A stretch of DNA of 64,000 nt. It comes from Myroides phaeus (GTDB lineage Bacteria > Bacteroidota > Bacteroidia > Flavobacteriales > Flavobacteriaceae). Positions 40,445-49,761 of the stretch are shown in pieces. The stretch is taken from the NCBI RefSeq assembly GCF_900099675.1, contig NZ_FNDQ01000004.1:117415-181414 (forward strand), given 5' to 3'. A program made the translations under genes and the position numbers. The number at the start of each line of letters is the position of its first letter. Position 1 is the first letter of the stretch. The notes beneath the pieces were generated by a model. It saw only the letters and a list, made by a program, of their open reading frames with translations, searched no databases and was not told the DNA's origin.

Positions 40445-41083
40445 TTATATACCTGCGAAATCAACTGTTCCGTCTTTTTGTACTTCAAATGTGAAATCGT
40501 AATAGCTTGTTACTGTCTTACGGCCACGCATTTCTTTTGCTTCTCCAATTTTTTGTGCGTGTATAACAAAGCGTACTTGTAATTCGTTTTCTCCTACTAC
40601 TCTTACTGTGTAGCTGCGCAAAACAAACTTCTCATATTCTGATTCTAACATAGCTGCCGCTGCTCCTACTTGGTACGGAATCTGATCGTAATTAATACTT
40701 TCTAAGGCTACTGTATAATCCTTTTTAGCTTCTGTTTTAACGCCTACTTTATTCTGAATATTTGCAATTAACTCGCTTGCTTGCTTTGCCATTGCGTTCT
40801 CCATTTCTTCTTTTGGCTCGCCTACTTTACCGTCTGCATACGTTTGCTCGTACTTCTTGTCTCCGTCTTTGTACTGAATTGTAACGCTTCCTAATGCTGC
40901 ATATAGCTCATCTTGAGATAATAAGGTGATTGCACTTACTTGTTTATCTCCTCCGAAGTTCTTAATTACTAAGTCTTTAACTTGCTTGCCGTTATCTTCG
41001 TTTTGTGGAAAAATTGTACTTCCTCCACAAGAGGTTAGCATTGCTGTTGTGGCAACAGCTAAAAACAAAATCATCTTTTTCAT
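40445..41083 (-). CDS. Lipoprotein, function unknown
   Basis: A 212-residue protein with a lipoprotein signal (lipobox LTSC, Cys19). The mature part has a Lys/Asp-rich segment and a beta-rich C-terminal half ending VTSYYDFTFEVQKDGTVDFAGI. I recognise no family. It lies between the DUF3137 membrane protein and the DUF3592-like protein in a probable operon. All three would act at the inner membrane or periplasm. Confidence 0.65.
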   Translation of the reverse strand: MKKMILFLAVATTAMLTSCGGSTIFPQNEDNGKQVKDLVIKNFGGDKQVSAITLLSQDELYAALGSVTIQYKDGDKKYEQTYADGKVGEPKEEMENAMAKQASELIANIQNKVGVKTEAKKDYTVALESINYDQIPYQVGAAAAMLESEYEKFVLRSYTVRVVGENELQVRFVIHAQKIGEAKEMRGRKTVTSYYDFTFEVQKDGTVDFAGI

Positions 41084-41118
41084 AACTACTTTGATTTAAT
41101 ATTTAATACTTATTTTAT

Positions 41119-42717
41119 TTACTGAACTATTTGTAGGTTGTCTATTATTTCGAATTGTCCTACTATCTCTTGGTACATTTTGTCTAATAACGCTTGGTCT
41201 ATTTTGGTAAACAACGCATCTTGTGCTTGTAAACCTACCTCCGTTATATTAGATGTATTACTTGCAATGGTTATGGTGTGCTCTCTTAGTACGACATACA
41301 CATTTCCTTTACTGCGTTTGTTAATCGCCAGTAAACGCTGCATAAACACAGGAGTTAATACTTTTCTGACTTCCGTTTCGTCTTTACTGTAAACGGTAAA
41401 TTGTTGTAAAAAGGCTTCATTGTTTACAGCTACTTTTTCGCCGCTTTTGTGCAAATAAGTGGCTATTTCGTTGTCCATTACAGTGCTAAACACACCTTTT
41501 TTAGGGTGTATGTAAATGGGTACGGCAAACTTCTGAGGGGGTCTCGCTACGAAGTAATTACCTGTAAATACGGTGTCGTCAGCTTCTTTGACTCTGCGCA
41601 TATTGGGGCGATAGGTCAGGGTTAGGTTACACGACTGAAAGGGTATTCCTTTGTAATATCCTACAAATTGTTCTCCCCCATATACAGCGTACTGCTTGAC
41701 TTTCAGTAGGTCTGATTGCAATATTTCGGGTAGGGATAAATGCCCTTTTTCAATGTATTGAAACTTGGGATTAATAAAGTGGATAATCTTCGTAAATACG
41801 GTTTTCTTTGCCTCTTGTAAACTTGATGAAGTGTCTTTATTTCTGGTATTTTGTTGCTTTGGGGTATTATTCTGCTGTCCCATATAGTACACCAATGCAC
41901 CAATGGTCATTACTACAAAAAAGCTACCTATGAACATAAATAGGTTATCTGAGTCCTGAAAAAAGTCGGGATTAACCGTAGAAAAATAGATGATTCCGCC
42001 TACTAAAGCAAGGGAAATGACCACTTGAAGGTAAAGTACTTTGTTTGCTTTATGACGTCCTTTTTCAAGAGTGGACAACTGCTGACCAAAGGTTTGCCTG
42101 CAAAATGCTTGAAATGTGTGCAACGGAGCTAAGTTCGTTTGTCCTTGTTCTTCTATTGCTATTTCTTGTTTGTTTTCTCCGTAAATAGCGCCTATCACCT
42201 GCTCGTAATAGCCAACATCTACGTGGGCTAACGCTCTGGTTATATGGGGAATCACCAAAGGGGGAACCGGAAGGGTAAACTCTTTTTGGTCCACACGTAC
42301 CTTTATATAACTGATTGAATCTAAGGTGAGCCTGACAATTAATAGAGGAACTATGGTTAGATAGGCATTCTCAATATCGACTACTTCTCCTTTTTCACCT
42401 TGCTTTATGCGCGTAAAAACAGTTGTAACTTGCTTACTTCTATTCATCACATTGCGCAATGAATTTAAGGGAAAGGCAATCAGACTAAGGAAGATAATCG
42501 GAAAGATAATTTTGTAATACGCACCAACGTTTTTGCTATTTTCTAAATTAGCTATGGTTTTTGAAAAGGTACTTTGAAGGGGGTCTAAAGCATAAACCAC
42601 AAGTAAAACCGCTATAATAAGAGCAACTACCACGATGACAACAAGGTTGCGCAGAGCTATTTTCTTTTCTCTGTCACATTCTGCTACTATTATTTTTTGG
42701 GCTTCACTCAGGTTCAT
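41119..42717 (-). CDS. DUF3137 family membrane protein
   Basis: A 532-residue protein with two pairs of transmembrane helices (residues about 23-45, 68-85, 225-245 and 255-275). The C-terminal soluble domain (about 310-525) has the features of DUF3137: FQYIEKGHLSLPEILQSDLL, YGGEQFVGYYKGIPFQSCNL, FTGNYFVARPP and the end of the domain with VYVVLREHTITIAS. The function of the family is unknown; related proteins lie near LemA-type genes in other bacteria, but no lemA is seen here. It starts the three-gene run. Confidence 0.75.
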   Translation of the reverse strand: MNLSEAQKIIVAECDREKKIALRNLVVIVVVALIIAVLLVVYALDPLQSTFSKTIANLENSKNVGAYYKIIFPIIFLSLIAFPLNSLRNVMNRSKQVTTVFTRIKQGEKGEVVDIENAYLTIVPLLIVRLTLDSISYIKVRVDQKEFTLPVPPLVIPHITRALAHVDVGYYEQVIGAIYGENKQEIAIEEQGQTNLAPLHTFQAFCRQTFGQQLSTLEKGRHKANKVLYLQVVISLALVGGIIYFSTVNPDFFQDSDNLFMFIGSFFVVMTIGALVYYMGQQNNTPKQQNTRNKDTSSSLQEAKKTVFTKIIHFINPKFQYIEKGHLSLPEILQSDLLKVKQYAVYGGEQFVGYYKGIPFQSCNLTLTYRPNMRRVKEADDTVFTGNYFVARPPQKFAVPIYIHPKKGVFSTVMDNEIATYLHKSGEKVAVNNEAFLQQFTVYSKDETEVRKVLTPVFMQRLLAINKRSKGNVYVVLREHTITIASNTSNITEVGLQAQDALFTKIDQALLDKMYQEIVGQFEIIDNLQIVQ

Positions 42718-42919
42718 AACTGTGGGGACTAACCAAGTTGACTTCCTTATTTATCAACTTTCCGCAAAAATAAAGGGTATTTTATGGATTGAGGGAACTT
42801 ATCTTTTTTCGCTACGTTTTAGTAAATTATCGTACTCTTTTTACAAATAATCGTTTTGCCATTTTAGTACAATTATCAAATTTATTGTGTAAAATATAAC
42901 TAACAAACCCCTATTTTAC

Positions 42920-43657
42920 TTAGGAAATACTGCTTATAAATTCTAAGACTACTTCCTTTTTACGATCGGATACGGGAATGGTTTGTTTGGTAAACAACTC
43001 TAATAAGCCGTTTTTGTAATACTTGCTGATGTAGTTTACATTGACTAAATAGGATTGGTGACAACGGATAAAGGTGTTGCTGGGCAATAGTCCTTCGTAT
43101 TCTTTCAATACTTTTGACACCACTATCTTTTGTCCGCTATTCAGATAAAAAGTCGTGTACCCTTTGTCACTTTTACAATACATAATATCGCGCACTTGTA
43201 CGATTTGTGTGTAGTCAAAGTTTTTTAGTGCAATACGCGTTGGCGCTTGTTCACTTTGGTAATAATCAGAGGCTATTTCTAATTGCTTTTTGTCGATTTT
43301 ATGGTCGTCAAAATTGTTGTAACACCTGTCTATTTGCTGTTTAAACTCCGCTTCATCAATGGGTTTCAACAGATAGGAAAACGCCCCTAAGTTTAAGGCG
43401 TCAATGGCATAATTGCTATAAGCAGTGATAAATATTATCTGTGCGCTTACTTCCATTTTGTGAAACAGCGAAAAGCTATTGCCGTCTTTTAAGTGGATGT
43501 CGGCTAATATTAAATCGGGTTGTTGTTGTTCAATTTCTACTTCTGCTTTGCTGATTTCCCCCGCATATCCAACTACTTGTAAGTAGGGTATATCTACGAT
43601 TAACGAGAGGATGTATTTTAAGATATTGGCTTCATCTTCGAGTATATATACTTTCAT
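42920..43657 (-). CDS. LytTR-type response regulator
   Basis: A 245-residue two-component regulator. The receiver domain (1-120) has acidic Glu7/Asp8, the phosphoacceptor Asp53 in LADIHL, Thr78 in FITAYS and Lys98 in YLLKPI. The C-terminal LytTR DNA-binding domain (about 140-240) has DIMYCKSDKGYTTFYL, KVLKEYEGLLPSNTFIRCHQSYLVN and the end VSDRKKEVV. It is 10 bp downstream of the histidine kinase gene and should be phosphorylated by it. Targets are unknown; LytTR sites cannot be told from this window. Confidence 0.93.
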   Translation of the reverse strand: MKVYILEDEANILKYILSLIVDIPYLQVVGYAGEISKAEVEIEQQQPDLILADIHLKDGNSFSLFHKMEVSAQIIFITAYSNYAIDALNLGAFSYLLKPIDEAEFKQQIDRCYNNFDDHKIDKKQLEIASDYYQSEQAPTRIALKNFDYTQIVQVRDIMYCKSDKGYTTFYLNSGQKIVVSKVLKEYEGLLPSNTFIRCHQSYLVNVNYISKYYKNGLLELFTKQTIPVSDRKKEVVLEFISSIS

Positions 43658-43667
43658 TTTGTTGGGT

Positions 43668-45584
43668 TTAGTCGATTAAAATTGGCAAATAAATATGAAC
43701 TACTACACCTGTTTGTTGTGTGGTGTCTGCCTTGTTTACAACCTCAAAATAGGCTCTTTTTTGAGTGGTATTATAGTGTAAGTCTAAACGCTCTTGTGTG
43801 ATTGTTTGGGATAGCGACTTCTTAGTTTGTGACTTTTGATTTGGGGTGTTCAGCCCTTTTCCGTTGTCTGTTATACAAATGTGTATGTGCTGATTTTCCT
43901 GTGTTATTTCCATCGACAGTTTTCCTGCATAGTCAATATGGGCAAACCCGTGTTCAATGGCATTTTCAACGAATGGCTGTAATAGCATAGGCGGAATTTC
44001 AATATTGTCTATGAGGATATCGTGGCAATTGACAGTGTACTCAAACTTGTTAGCATAACGCATTTGTTGTAGTTTGACGTAATTGCTAATGGTAGTCAAT
44101 TCTTCTTTTAAGGTGATAAACTCACAGCGATTGTGTTCTAAGATATTGCGCATTAGGGTTGAAAAGGCAAGCAGGTATTCATTGGCTTGTCGCTTTTGGT
44201 CATTGACAATTAACCCTTGTAAATTGGCAATGGAATTGTAAATGAAGTGTGGATTTAACTGCAATTGGAGTGCGCGTTGTTCTACTTGCATTTTTTTGTT
44301 TTCCGTTTCTAATCGCTGGTTTCGCTCTTTTAACAAGCGTTGGCGATAGCGGATTTGCATATATAAAAACGCGAAGACAATAAGGAGTCCGAATGCCGTA
44401 AACATACGCCATTGTTGCTTAATCACTTTTTGGTTTAAGTCGTTATTCGTTTTTAATAAGGTTATTTCTGAGTCTTTTTTCTCGGTTTCGTATTTGGTTT
44501 GTAACTCGGCTATGAAGTCTGCTTTTATCTTTTCTTGGTTTGCGGTTTCTACTTTATAGCAAGAGTCTAAGGCTATTAATGCGTTTTTATAGTCGCCTTT
44601 TATCTTGTACGTATTGCTTAATCCACTGTAAATAATTCCTTTTTCTTGTCCTTTGTTACGGGTGTCTGCCCAGTGTAATCCTTCTTTGTAATAGGTTAAA
44701 GCCGAATCGACTAAGTTGTTTTTGATAAAACTGGTAGCCAGGTTATTGAACGAGGCAACGGTTAGTGCGTCGAGCTTTTTCAATTGGTTAAAACTCTCCT
44801 GACTACTTGCTAATGCTTGTGGGTAGTCCTTTTTTATGTTGTAGTAAAAGGTTTCTAAATCGTAATAACGCGCTGTGGCTAACGGGTCTTGTGTTTGTGC
44901 TAACAAGCGTTTGAACTCGTCTCTCAAATGGTCGATTTTATCTTCGTTTCCGGATGTAATTGCCAAGAGTAACGATATTTCGTAATAGCGTTGTTGAACG
45001 ACCACTGACTTGTTTAATGGATGGTTTTCAAAGTGTAAGGTTGCGTATTCTAAGGCTTTTGCGGGGTTTCTGTTTTTGAAGTACGCTTGTGCTAAAGCGT
45101 CGTAAAAGCGAAAAGTAATACTGCTGTTTGCCTTTTCTGCTTCACTTGTTTTTAGCAATAATTCTTCCATCAACGCTGCGTCAGCAATTGCGTTGCTGTT
45201 TAATGCCGAATATAGAATATACAGTTCTTTTAGGTGGGTTACTTCAGCTTGTTGCGCTGTTGTTTGCATCGCTGTAAAGTGTTGCTGTGCCTCGTCAAAC
45301 GCTTTGTTTTGATATGCTTCTAATCCGCTTATATAGTGATAAAAGGGATTTTCTTCTTTGTTGGCAACTGCTGTAAATTGGTCTTTTTCTTGTTGTACTA
45401 CTTTCTTCTTTTCCTCAATGCTAAGGGTGTCTATGGATAGGAGCATCGCCAAGTAATCTGCCGTTGTACGGGTGTATTTCTCTTTATTGTTAAGAGCGGT
45501 TTCTTCGTTGTTAAGTTGTTGCTTACACGAAGTGAAAAAACACAAAATTAAGAGTAAAAATAGGGTAAACTGCCGATTGACCAT
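43668..45584 (-). CDS. TPR sensor histidine kinase of the LytS/YehU type
   Basis: A 638-residue kinase. A lipoprotein-like or signal-anchor N-terminus (residues 1-20, TSC at 18-20) is followed by a periplasmic TPR-rich region (about 60-360), one transmembrane helix (about 395-412), a coiled-coil stretch (QRLLKERNQRLETENKKMQ) and a His_kinase domain with LQLNPHFIYNSIANLQGLI (phosphoacceptor His in NPHF). The ATPase domain contains MLLQPFVENAIEHG and ITDNGKGL. It pairs with the LytTR regulator at 42920-43657. The TPR sensor suggests a protein or peptide ligand; which one is unknown. Confidence 0.92.
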   Translation of the reverse strand: MVNRQFTLFLLLILCFFTSCKQQLNNEETALNNKEKYTRTTADYLAMLLSIDTLSIEEKKKVVQQEKDQFTAVANKEENPFYHYISGLEAYQNKAFDEAQQHFTAMQTTAQQAEVTHLKELYILYSALNSNAIADAALMEELLLKTSEAEKANSSITFRFYDALAQAYFKNRNPAKALEYATLHFENHPLNKSVVVQQRYYEISLLLAITSGNEDKIDHLRDEFKRLLAQTQDPLATARYYDLETFYYNIKKDYPQALASSQESFNQLKKLDALTVASFNNLATSFIKNNLVDSALTYYKEGLHWADTRNKGQEKGIIYSGLSNTYKIKGDYKNALIALDSCYKVETANQEKIKADFIAELQTKYETEKKDSEITLLKTNNDLNQKVIKQQWRMFTAFGLLIVFAFLYMQIRYRQRLLKERNQRLETENKKMQVEQRALQLQLNPHFIYNSIANLQGLIVNDQKRQANEYLLAFSTLMRNILEHNRCEFITLKEELTTISNYVKLQQMRYANKFEYTVNCHDILIDNIEIPPMLLQPFVENAIEHGFAHIDYAGKLSMEITQENQHIHICITDNGKGLNTPNQKSQTKKSLSQTITQERLDLHYNTTQKRAYFEVVNKADTTQQTGVVVHIYLPILID

Positions 45585-45639
45585 AGGTTGCTTTGCTTTT
45601 TTAAGAGCGTCAAAGCTACGTATTCATAAAGATTTATTA

Positions 45640-45800
45640 AAATTTATTTGATTGGGAACTGGGAACCGATATGCGTAATGCGTGAAACGTCTTGACGGGA
45701 ACTGGAAACCGAAAACCGGGAACCGTGATGCGTGAAACGGCTTTGTGGATATGTGTAACGTATAATTTTCGGTTCAGACGCGATACTTCGCGTTTCCACA
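45640..45800. repeat. Short GGGAACC-type repeats
   Basis: Contains GGGAACTGGGAACCGATATGC, repeats of GGAAACCGAAAACCGGG, and the ATGCGTGAAACG units, in the orientation complementary to the 318-556 copies. Ends with GACGCGATACTTCGCG (also in the 1733-3010 field as GACGCGAAGTATCGCG). No gene is supported in the gap 45585-45851. Confidence 0.6.
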
Positions 45801-45813
45801 ATACATAAAAAAA

Positions 45814-45837
45814 AAGGATGAATAACAATTCACCCTT
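45814..45837 (-). terminator. Terminator after the zeta-like toxin gene
   Basis: Stem AAGGATGAAT / ATTCACCCTT with one mismatch and a run of nine A on the plus strand, giving a U tract in minus-strand RNA, 15 bp past the stop. Confidence 0.75.
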
Positions 45838-45851
45838 CTATAATTATCTAT

Positions 45852-46580
45852 TTATTTCTGTAACTTTTCCAATAAATACTTGCCAATCCACTCTGGTACC
45901 TCTTCACTTGTAATGGTAACATCATCACCATTTTTCTCAACAAATACCGATATACCATCTTCCATTGAACTATCTATTATATATGCTCTATCTACACTTA
46001 AAAAAGCATCACATAATAATTCCATTGATCTGTAATAACGACTAACTATCTTATCTGTATCTACATCATGTCCACCTTTTCCAACTCTATTAGCAACACG
46101 ACTAATATTAATAGATGGGTCTTGCGTCGAAATAAAATATAAATATGTTTTAAACCCTTTGGCTTTGGCTTCTTTCAAAAATTCTACTTTTGAAGGATGA
46201 GACATTACAGTTTCAAAGGAAAATGAAACATCACAATCCAACAAAATATATCTCATAAATTCAGCAATAACAGCTGCAATATAACTATTAATTGGAGCCT
46301 CAATAATCAATACGTTCTCTTTAATTCTAACTGACGACAAACTATTCAGCTGTACACGAGTGTCATTCTCTATCAAATTATTTAAAAACAACAACCACTG
46401 TTCATTACTTACTTCAGTAGGAAAAAAATTACTACAATCAATAAACCCATTAGCCCTCAATTCTTTTTCAATTTCATCTGCATTGACATAATAACCTATT
46501 GAACACTCTTCTGCAATTCCCGTTAATAACGTTGATTTGCCAGAACCATTTGGACCTCCAAACATTCTAAAACGTTTCAT
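45852..46580 (-). CDS. Zeta-toxin-type P-loop kinase
   Basis: A 242-residue protein with Walker A FGGPNGSGKSTLLTGI at residues 6-21, the adenine-site and substrate features of the zeta-toxin/AAA-type group (GYYVNADEIEKEL, FSFETVMSHPSKVEFLKEAKAKG, YFISTQDPSINISRVANRVGKGGHDVDTDKIVSRYYRSM). Zeta toxins phosphorylate UDP-N-acetylglucosamine and block peptidoglycan synthesis. Here the motif DxDKI-x-x-RYxRS fits that group well. It starts 1 bp after the stop of a small basic protein at 46582-46800, the likely partner. Zeta-like proteins also exist as stand-alone kinases, so the toxin role is inferred. Confidence 0.8.
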   Translation of the reverse strand: MKRFRMFGGPNGSGKSTLLTGIAEECSIGYYVNADEIEKELRANGFIDCSNFFPTEVSNEQWLLFLNNLIENDTRVQLNSLSSVRIKENVLIIEAPINSYIAAVIAEFMRYILLDCDVSFSFETVMSHPSKVEFLKEAKAKGFKTYLYFISTQDPSINISRVANRVGKGGHDVDTDKIVSRYYRSMELLCDAFLSVDRAYIIDSSMEDGISVFVEKNGDDVTITSEEVPEWIGKYLLEKLQK

Positions 46581-46581
46581 A

Positions 46582-46800
46582 TTATCGTTTTAATTTAAAC
46601 GATTTCACTTCTGTTTTTACTGTTCCGAATTTCGGCTTACCTAATACTTTCTTAGTACCATCAGATCCTACTTCGATTAATTGTCCTCCTTCAACTTTTT
46701 GGTAAGACAAGCCTAATGCTTTATTAACGCGAATAGCATTTTTAGAAGCCTTTAAATGTATCGTATTAAGTTTTTCCTTATTGATTTCTTTTGTTTTCAT
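46582..46800 (-). CDS. Small basic protein preceding the zeta-type gene; candidate antitoxin
   Basis: A 72-residue, strongly Lys-rich protein: MKTKEINKEKL, then KASKNAIRVNKALGLSYQKVEGGQ, then a beta-rich tail KPKFGTVKTEVKSFKLKR. It is the first gene of a two-gene transcript with a zeta-type kinase 1 bp downstream. In this phylum a small gene of this type often precedes zeta-family genes, which suggests an antitoxin. The sequence has no epsilon-antitoxin signature, and the call depends on position. Confidence 0.65.
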   Translation of the reverse strand: MKTKEINKEKLNTIHLKASKNAIRVNKALGLSYQKVEGGQLIEVGSDGTKKVLGKPKFGTVKTEVKSFKLKR

Positions 46801-46824
46801 CTTCTAATCCTTTTTACTTCTTTA

Positions 46825-46853
46825 AATATACAACAAAAATCATTGTTTGTCAA
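46825..46853 (-). promoter_or_regulatory. Promoter of the zeta-type pair
   Basis: On the minus strand TTGACA (46848-46853), a 17-bp spacer, then TATATT (46825-46830), a near-perfect classical sigma-70 promoter. It also reads TTG-N20-TATATTTA, near the Bacteroidota consensus. It ends 24 bp before the ATG. A loose dyad, ACAA...TTGT, overlaps the spacer and could be an operator. Confidence 0.65.
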
Positions 46854-46969
46854 TACATTACAATCAACACAAAATCTCTATCATTCTTCAACAAAACAAA
46901 TATATTTAGATCGTATTCGCAAATTTAAGTCAACTATAGTTTAGTGATTTATACTTTCAGTGACAATAT

Positions 46970-47118
46970 AGCTGATCTACAGAGAACATCTTGACGGAAA
47001 CCGATATGCGTGAAACGGGAACTGAAAACTGAAAACTGAAAACCGATAAACCGATAAACTGAAAACAGGGAACCGGGAACCAGAAACCGATAAACGTGAA
47101 ACGTCATAACGTAAACCG
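46970..47118. repeat. Short GAAAAC/GAACCG tandem-like repeats
   Basis: Runs such as AACTGAAAACTGAAAAC, CCGATAAACCGATAAACTG and GGGAACCGGGAACCAG, with GCGTGAAACG spacers. They continue to the hisIE stop at 47131. Related runs occur at 45640-45800, 318-556 and in the 1733-3010 field. The gap 46854-46969 is AT-rich and empty. Confidence 0.6.
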
Positions 47119-47130
47119 TTAACCCTCTTC

Positions 47131-47730
47131 TTATTGATGTCTTTCTTTCAAAACGGCTTCTATGTCTTCTAAGGTGAATCCCTTTGCTTTTAGCAACAGC
47201 AGGTAGTGATACATCAAATCGGCGGCTTCGTTTTTAAATAAATCGGCGTTGTTATCTTTGGCTTCAATGACTACCTCAACGGCTTCTTCTCCTACTTTTT
47301 GGGCTACTTTATTGATGCCGCGTTGATATAACTGATAGGTGTATGAACCCTCTGTTTTGTTGTCAATGCGACTGCTAATCACGTCTTGTAATTCGTACAC
47401 AAATCCTTTGCTACTGCTTTCTGTGGTATCAAAACACGTTTCTGTTCCTCTGTGGCAAGTAGGTCCGTCTGCTTTTACTTGAATTAACAGACAATCGCCA
47501 TCGCAGTCCAACTGCATACGCTTTACCCAAAGGTAGTTCTGTGAGGTTTCTCCTTTTGTCCACAGCCTGTTTTTGGTACGGCTAAAAAACGTTACTTTTC
47601 CTTCTGCAACGGTTTGGTCAAAAGCAGCTTCGTTCATATAGGCTTGCATCAACACCTTCATTGTTAATGCGTCTTGAATTACAACTGCTACTAACCCATT
47701 TCCCTTATTAAAATCTATATTCTCTTTCAT
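47131..47730 (-). CDS. hisIE: Bifunctional HisIE (phosphoribosyl-AMP cyclohydrolase / phosphoribosyl-ATP pyrophosphohydrolase)
   Basis: A 199-residue enzyme for steps 2 and 3 of histidine synthesis. Residues 1-110 are the HisI part with VTFFSRTKNRLWTKGETSQNYLWV and metal-site residues in DCDGDCLLIQVKADGPTCHRGTETCF. Residues 112-199 are HisE, an all-helical pyrophosphohydrolase with KVGEEAVEVVIEAKDNN and NEAADLMYHYLLLL. It is the last gene of the his operon and overlaps hisF by 4 bp. The fusion is common in bacteria. Confidence 0.95.
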   Translation of the reverse strand: MKENIDFNKGNGLVAVVIQDALTMKVLMQAYMNEAAFDQTVAEGKVTFFSRTKNRLWTKGETSQNYLWVKRMQLDCDGDCLLIQVKADGPTCHRGTETCFDTTESSSKGFVYELQDVISSRIDNKTEGSYTYQLYQRGINKVAQKVGEEAVEVVIEAKDNNADLFKNEAADLMYHYLLLLKAKGFTLEDIEAVLKERHQ

Positions 47731-48479
47731 CTTACTGCTATATTTTTTGTTTTTAATGCTTGTTTTAATGCTACAATAGGCACTTGTCCGTAGTGAAAAA
47801 TACTGGCTGCTAAAGCACCTGTGGCACGCGTTTGAGTAAACACTTCTTCAAAGTGTTCAATAGCCCCTGCTCCACCTGATGCAATGACGGGAACATCAAC
47901 AATATCGGCTACTTGACTGGTTAGTTCAAGTGCAAAACCACCTTTGGTTCCGTCGTGATTCATAGAAGTTAACAGGATTTCCCCAGCCCCACTACGCACG
48001 CCTTCTTGTGCCCAATCTAACGTCTGTTTGTCCGTTTTCTCACGTCCTCCTTTGCTATACACCCACCACACGTCATCCTCTTGTTTGGTGTCAATGGCCA
48101 ATACCACACATTGGTTGCCAAACTCTTGTGCCAACTCGCTCAGCAACTCCACACGGCGGATAGCGGCTGAGTTTATACTCACCTTATCAGCACCAGCGCG
48201 GATGAGTTCCCTCGCTTGTTCCACACTGTTGATTCCGCCACCCACTGTAAACGGAATATTGATTTCCCTTGCAATAGCGCGTACTAAATCAACTAACGTC
48301 TTTCTGTTTTCAATAGTTGCCGTAATGTCTAAAAACACCAATTCGTCTGCTCCCTCTGCTACATAGCGCTTTGCCAACGCAATCGGATCACCTGCTTGTT
48401 TGATGTTTTCAAAGTTTACACCCTTTACTACTTGTCCGTTTTGAATGTCCAAACACGGTATTATTCTCTTTTTTAGCAT
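47727..48479 (-). CDS. hisF: Imidazole glycerol phosphate synthase, cyclase subunit HisF
   Basis: A 250-residue TIM barrel. The start [23 protein letters not shown] includes the catalytic Asp11; [10 protein letters not shown] and [10 protein letters not shown] carry the phosphate sites, and [15 protein letters not shown] has the second catalytic Asp. It works with HisH: HisH makes ammonia and HisF closes the imidazole ring. It overlaps hisA by 7 bp and hisIE by 4 bp. Confidence 0.97.
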   Translation of the reverse strand: MLKKRIIPCLDIQNGQVVKGVNFENIKQAGDPIALAKRYVAEGADELVFLDITATIENRKTLVDLVRAIAREINIPFTVGGGINSVEQARELIRAGADKVSINSAAIRRVELLSELAQEFGNQCVVLAIDTKQEDDVWWVYSKGGREKTDKQTLDWAQEGVRSGAGEILLTSMNHDGTKGGFALELTSQVADIVDVPVIASGGAGAIEHFEEVFTQTRATGALAASIFHYGQVPIVALKQALKTKNIAVR

Positions 48480-49186
48480 AACTCACTCAACTGTTTTAAC
48501 GTAATCGTTCCTTCGTAAATCGCCTTGCCAATAATAGCGCCCTCACACCCCATTTCTCTCAACCTCAACACATCGGCTATGGTGGTGATACCGCCACTGG
48601 CAATTAAATCAACACCTGTTTTACTCATAATCTCATTGTATAGTTCAAAAGCAGGTCCGCTCAACATTCCGTCTTTGTCAATATCGGTTACAATGGTCGT
48701 ACTCACGCCTTGCTCCATATACTCGCTAATGAAAGCCACCACATCAACCTTACTGCCTTTAAGCCAACCTTGGGTCATAATTTGACGGTCTTTACAATCG
48801 GCTCCTAAGATAATTTTGTCGCTGCCGTATTCTTTCAACCAGCTGTAAAAAAGCGTTGGATTATTCAAAGCTACACTGCCCACAGTTATCTGATTAGCTC
48901 CTGATTCAAAGGCAATCTTCACATCCTCCTCTGTTTTAATTCCCCCTCCAAAGTCCACAATCAGCTTAGTTTGTGTGGCAATCGCCTCTATTAATCCGGC
49001 TATCTGTACTTTGTTTGACTTAGCCCCATTTAGGTCAACTAAGTGTAAATATTGAATACCACTATCTTCAAAGCGTTTCGCCATTTCAACAGGGTCGTCT
49101 GCATATATTTTTTTAGTGTCGTAATCTCCTTTGCTCAAGCGAACACATTTTCCGTCTATTACGTCTATTGCTGGTATAATTCTCAT
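48473..49186 (-). CDS. hisA: ProFAR isomerase HisA
   Basis: A 237-residue TIM barrel that opens the ribose ring of Pro[25 protein letters not shown] carries Asp8, the Asp in [13 protein letters not shown] is the second catalytic residue, and [15 protein letters not shown] binds phosphate. It overlaps hisH by 4 bp and hisF by 7 bp. It is paralogous to HisF. Confidence 0.97.
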   Translation of the reverse strand: MRIIPAIDVIDGKCVRLSKGDYDTKKIYADDPVEMAKRFEDSGIQYLHLVDLNGAKSNKVQIAGLIEAIATQTKLIVDFGGGIKTEEDVKIAFESGANQITVGSVALNNPTLFYSWLKEYGSDKIILGADCKDRQIMTQGWLKGSKVDVVAFISEYMEQGVSTTIVTDIDKDGMLSGPAFELYNEIMSKTGVDLIASGGITTIADVLRLREMGCEGAIIGKAIYEGTITLKQLSELC

Positions 49187-49761
49187 AATTTTAAAAAGTT
49201 TTTTAATAATTGGTTTCCAATAGTTGCCGATTTCTCAGGGTGAAACTGCACAGCGTAAAAGTTGTCTTTTTGCAAAGCCGCTGAAAAAGGCAGAATATAG
49301 TTTGTTGTAGCTATGGTATTTTCATTCACCTCAGCACAATAACTGTGTACAAAGTAAAAGTCGGCTCCCTCTTGTATGCCTTGAAACAACTGGCCTTGTA
49401 GGGTATTACAATCGTTCCAACCCATATGTGGCACGATATCCGTACTTGGAAACAAACGCACTTTGTTGTCAAAAACACCAATGCCCTGCGTATTGCCTTC
49501 TTCTGTAAATTGGCACAACAACTGCATTCCTAAGCAAATGCCTAAAACGGGTTGTTTCAACTGCTTTATCACCTCGTCTAACTGGCGTTCTTTTAAATAC
49601 GCCATCGCCGATGACGCCTCACCTACACCGGGAAAAATAACTTTATCAGCAGCGTTTAATTCGTTGACATCATCCGTTACAATAGTCTGATATCCCAACC
49701 GCTGTACGGCATTCTCAACCGACTGTATATTTCCCGCATTATACTTTAAAATCGCTATCAT
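49183..49761 (-). CDS. hisH: Imidazole glycerol phosphate synthase, glutaminase subunit HisH
   Basis: A 192-residue class I glutamine amidotransferase. The triad is Cys76 in GICLGMQLL, with His175 and Glu177 in [23 protein letters not shown] and [10 protein letters not shown] are also typical. It forms a complex with HisF, feeding ammonia into its barrel. It overlaps hisB and hisA by 4 bp each. Confidence 0.97.
   Translation of the reverse strand: MIAILKYNAGNIQSVENAVQRLGYQTIVTDDVNELNAADKVIFPGVGEASSAMAYLKERQLDEVIKQLKQPVLGICLGMQLLCQFTEEGNTQGIGVFDNKVRLFPSTDIVPHMGWNDCNTLQGQLFQGIQEGADFYFVHSYCAEVNENTIATTNYILPFSAALQKDNFYAVQFHPEKSATIGNQLLKNFLKL

Noticed and set aside
48028..48366. Plus-strand frame antisense to hisF
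   Set aside because: Shadow frame of a clear enzyme gene.
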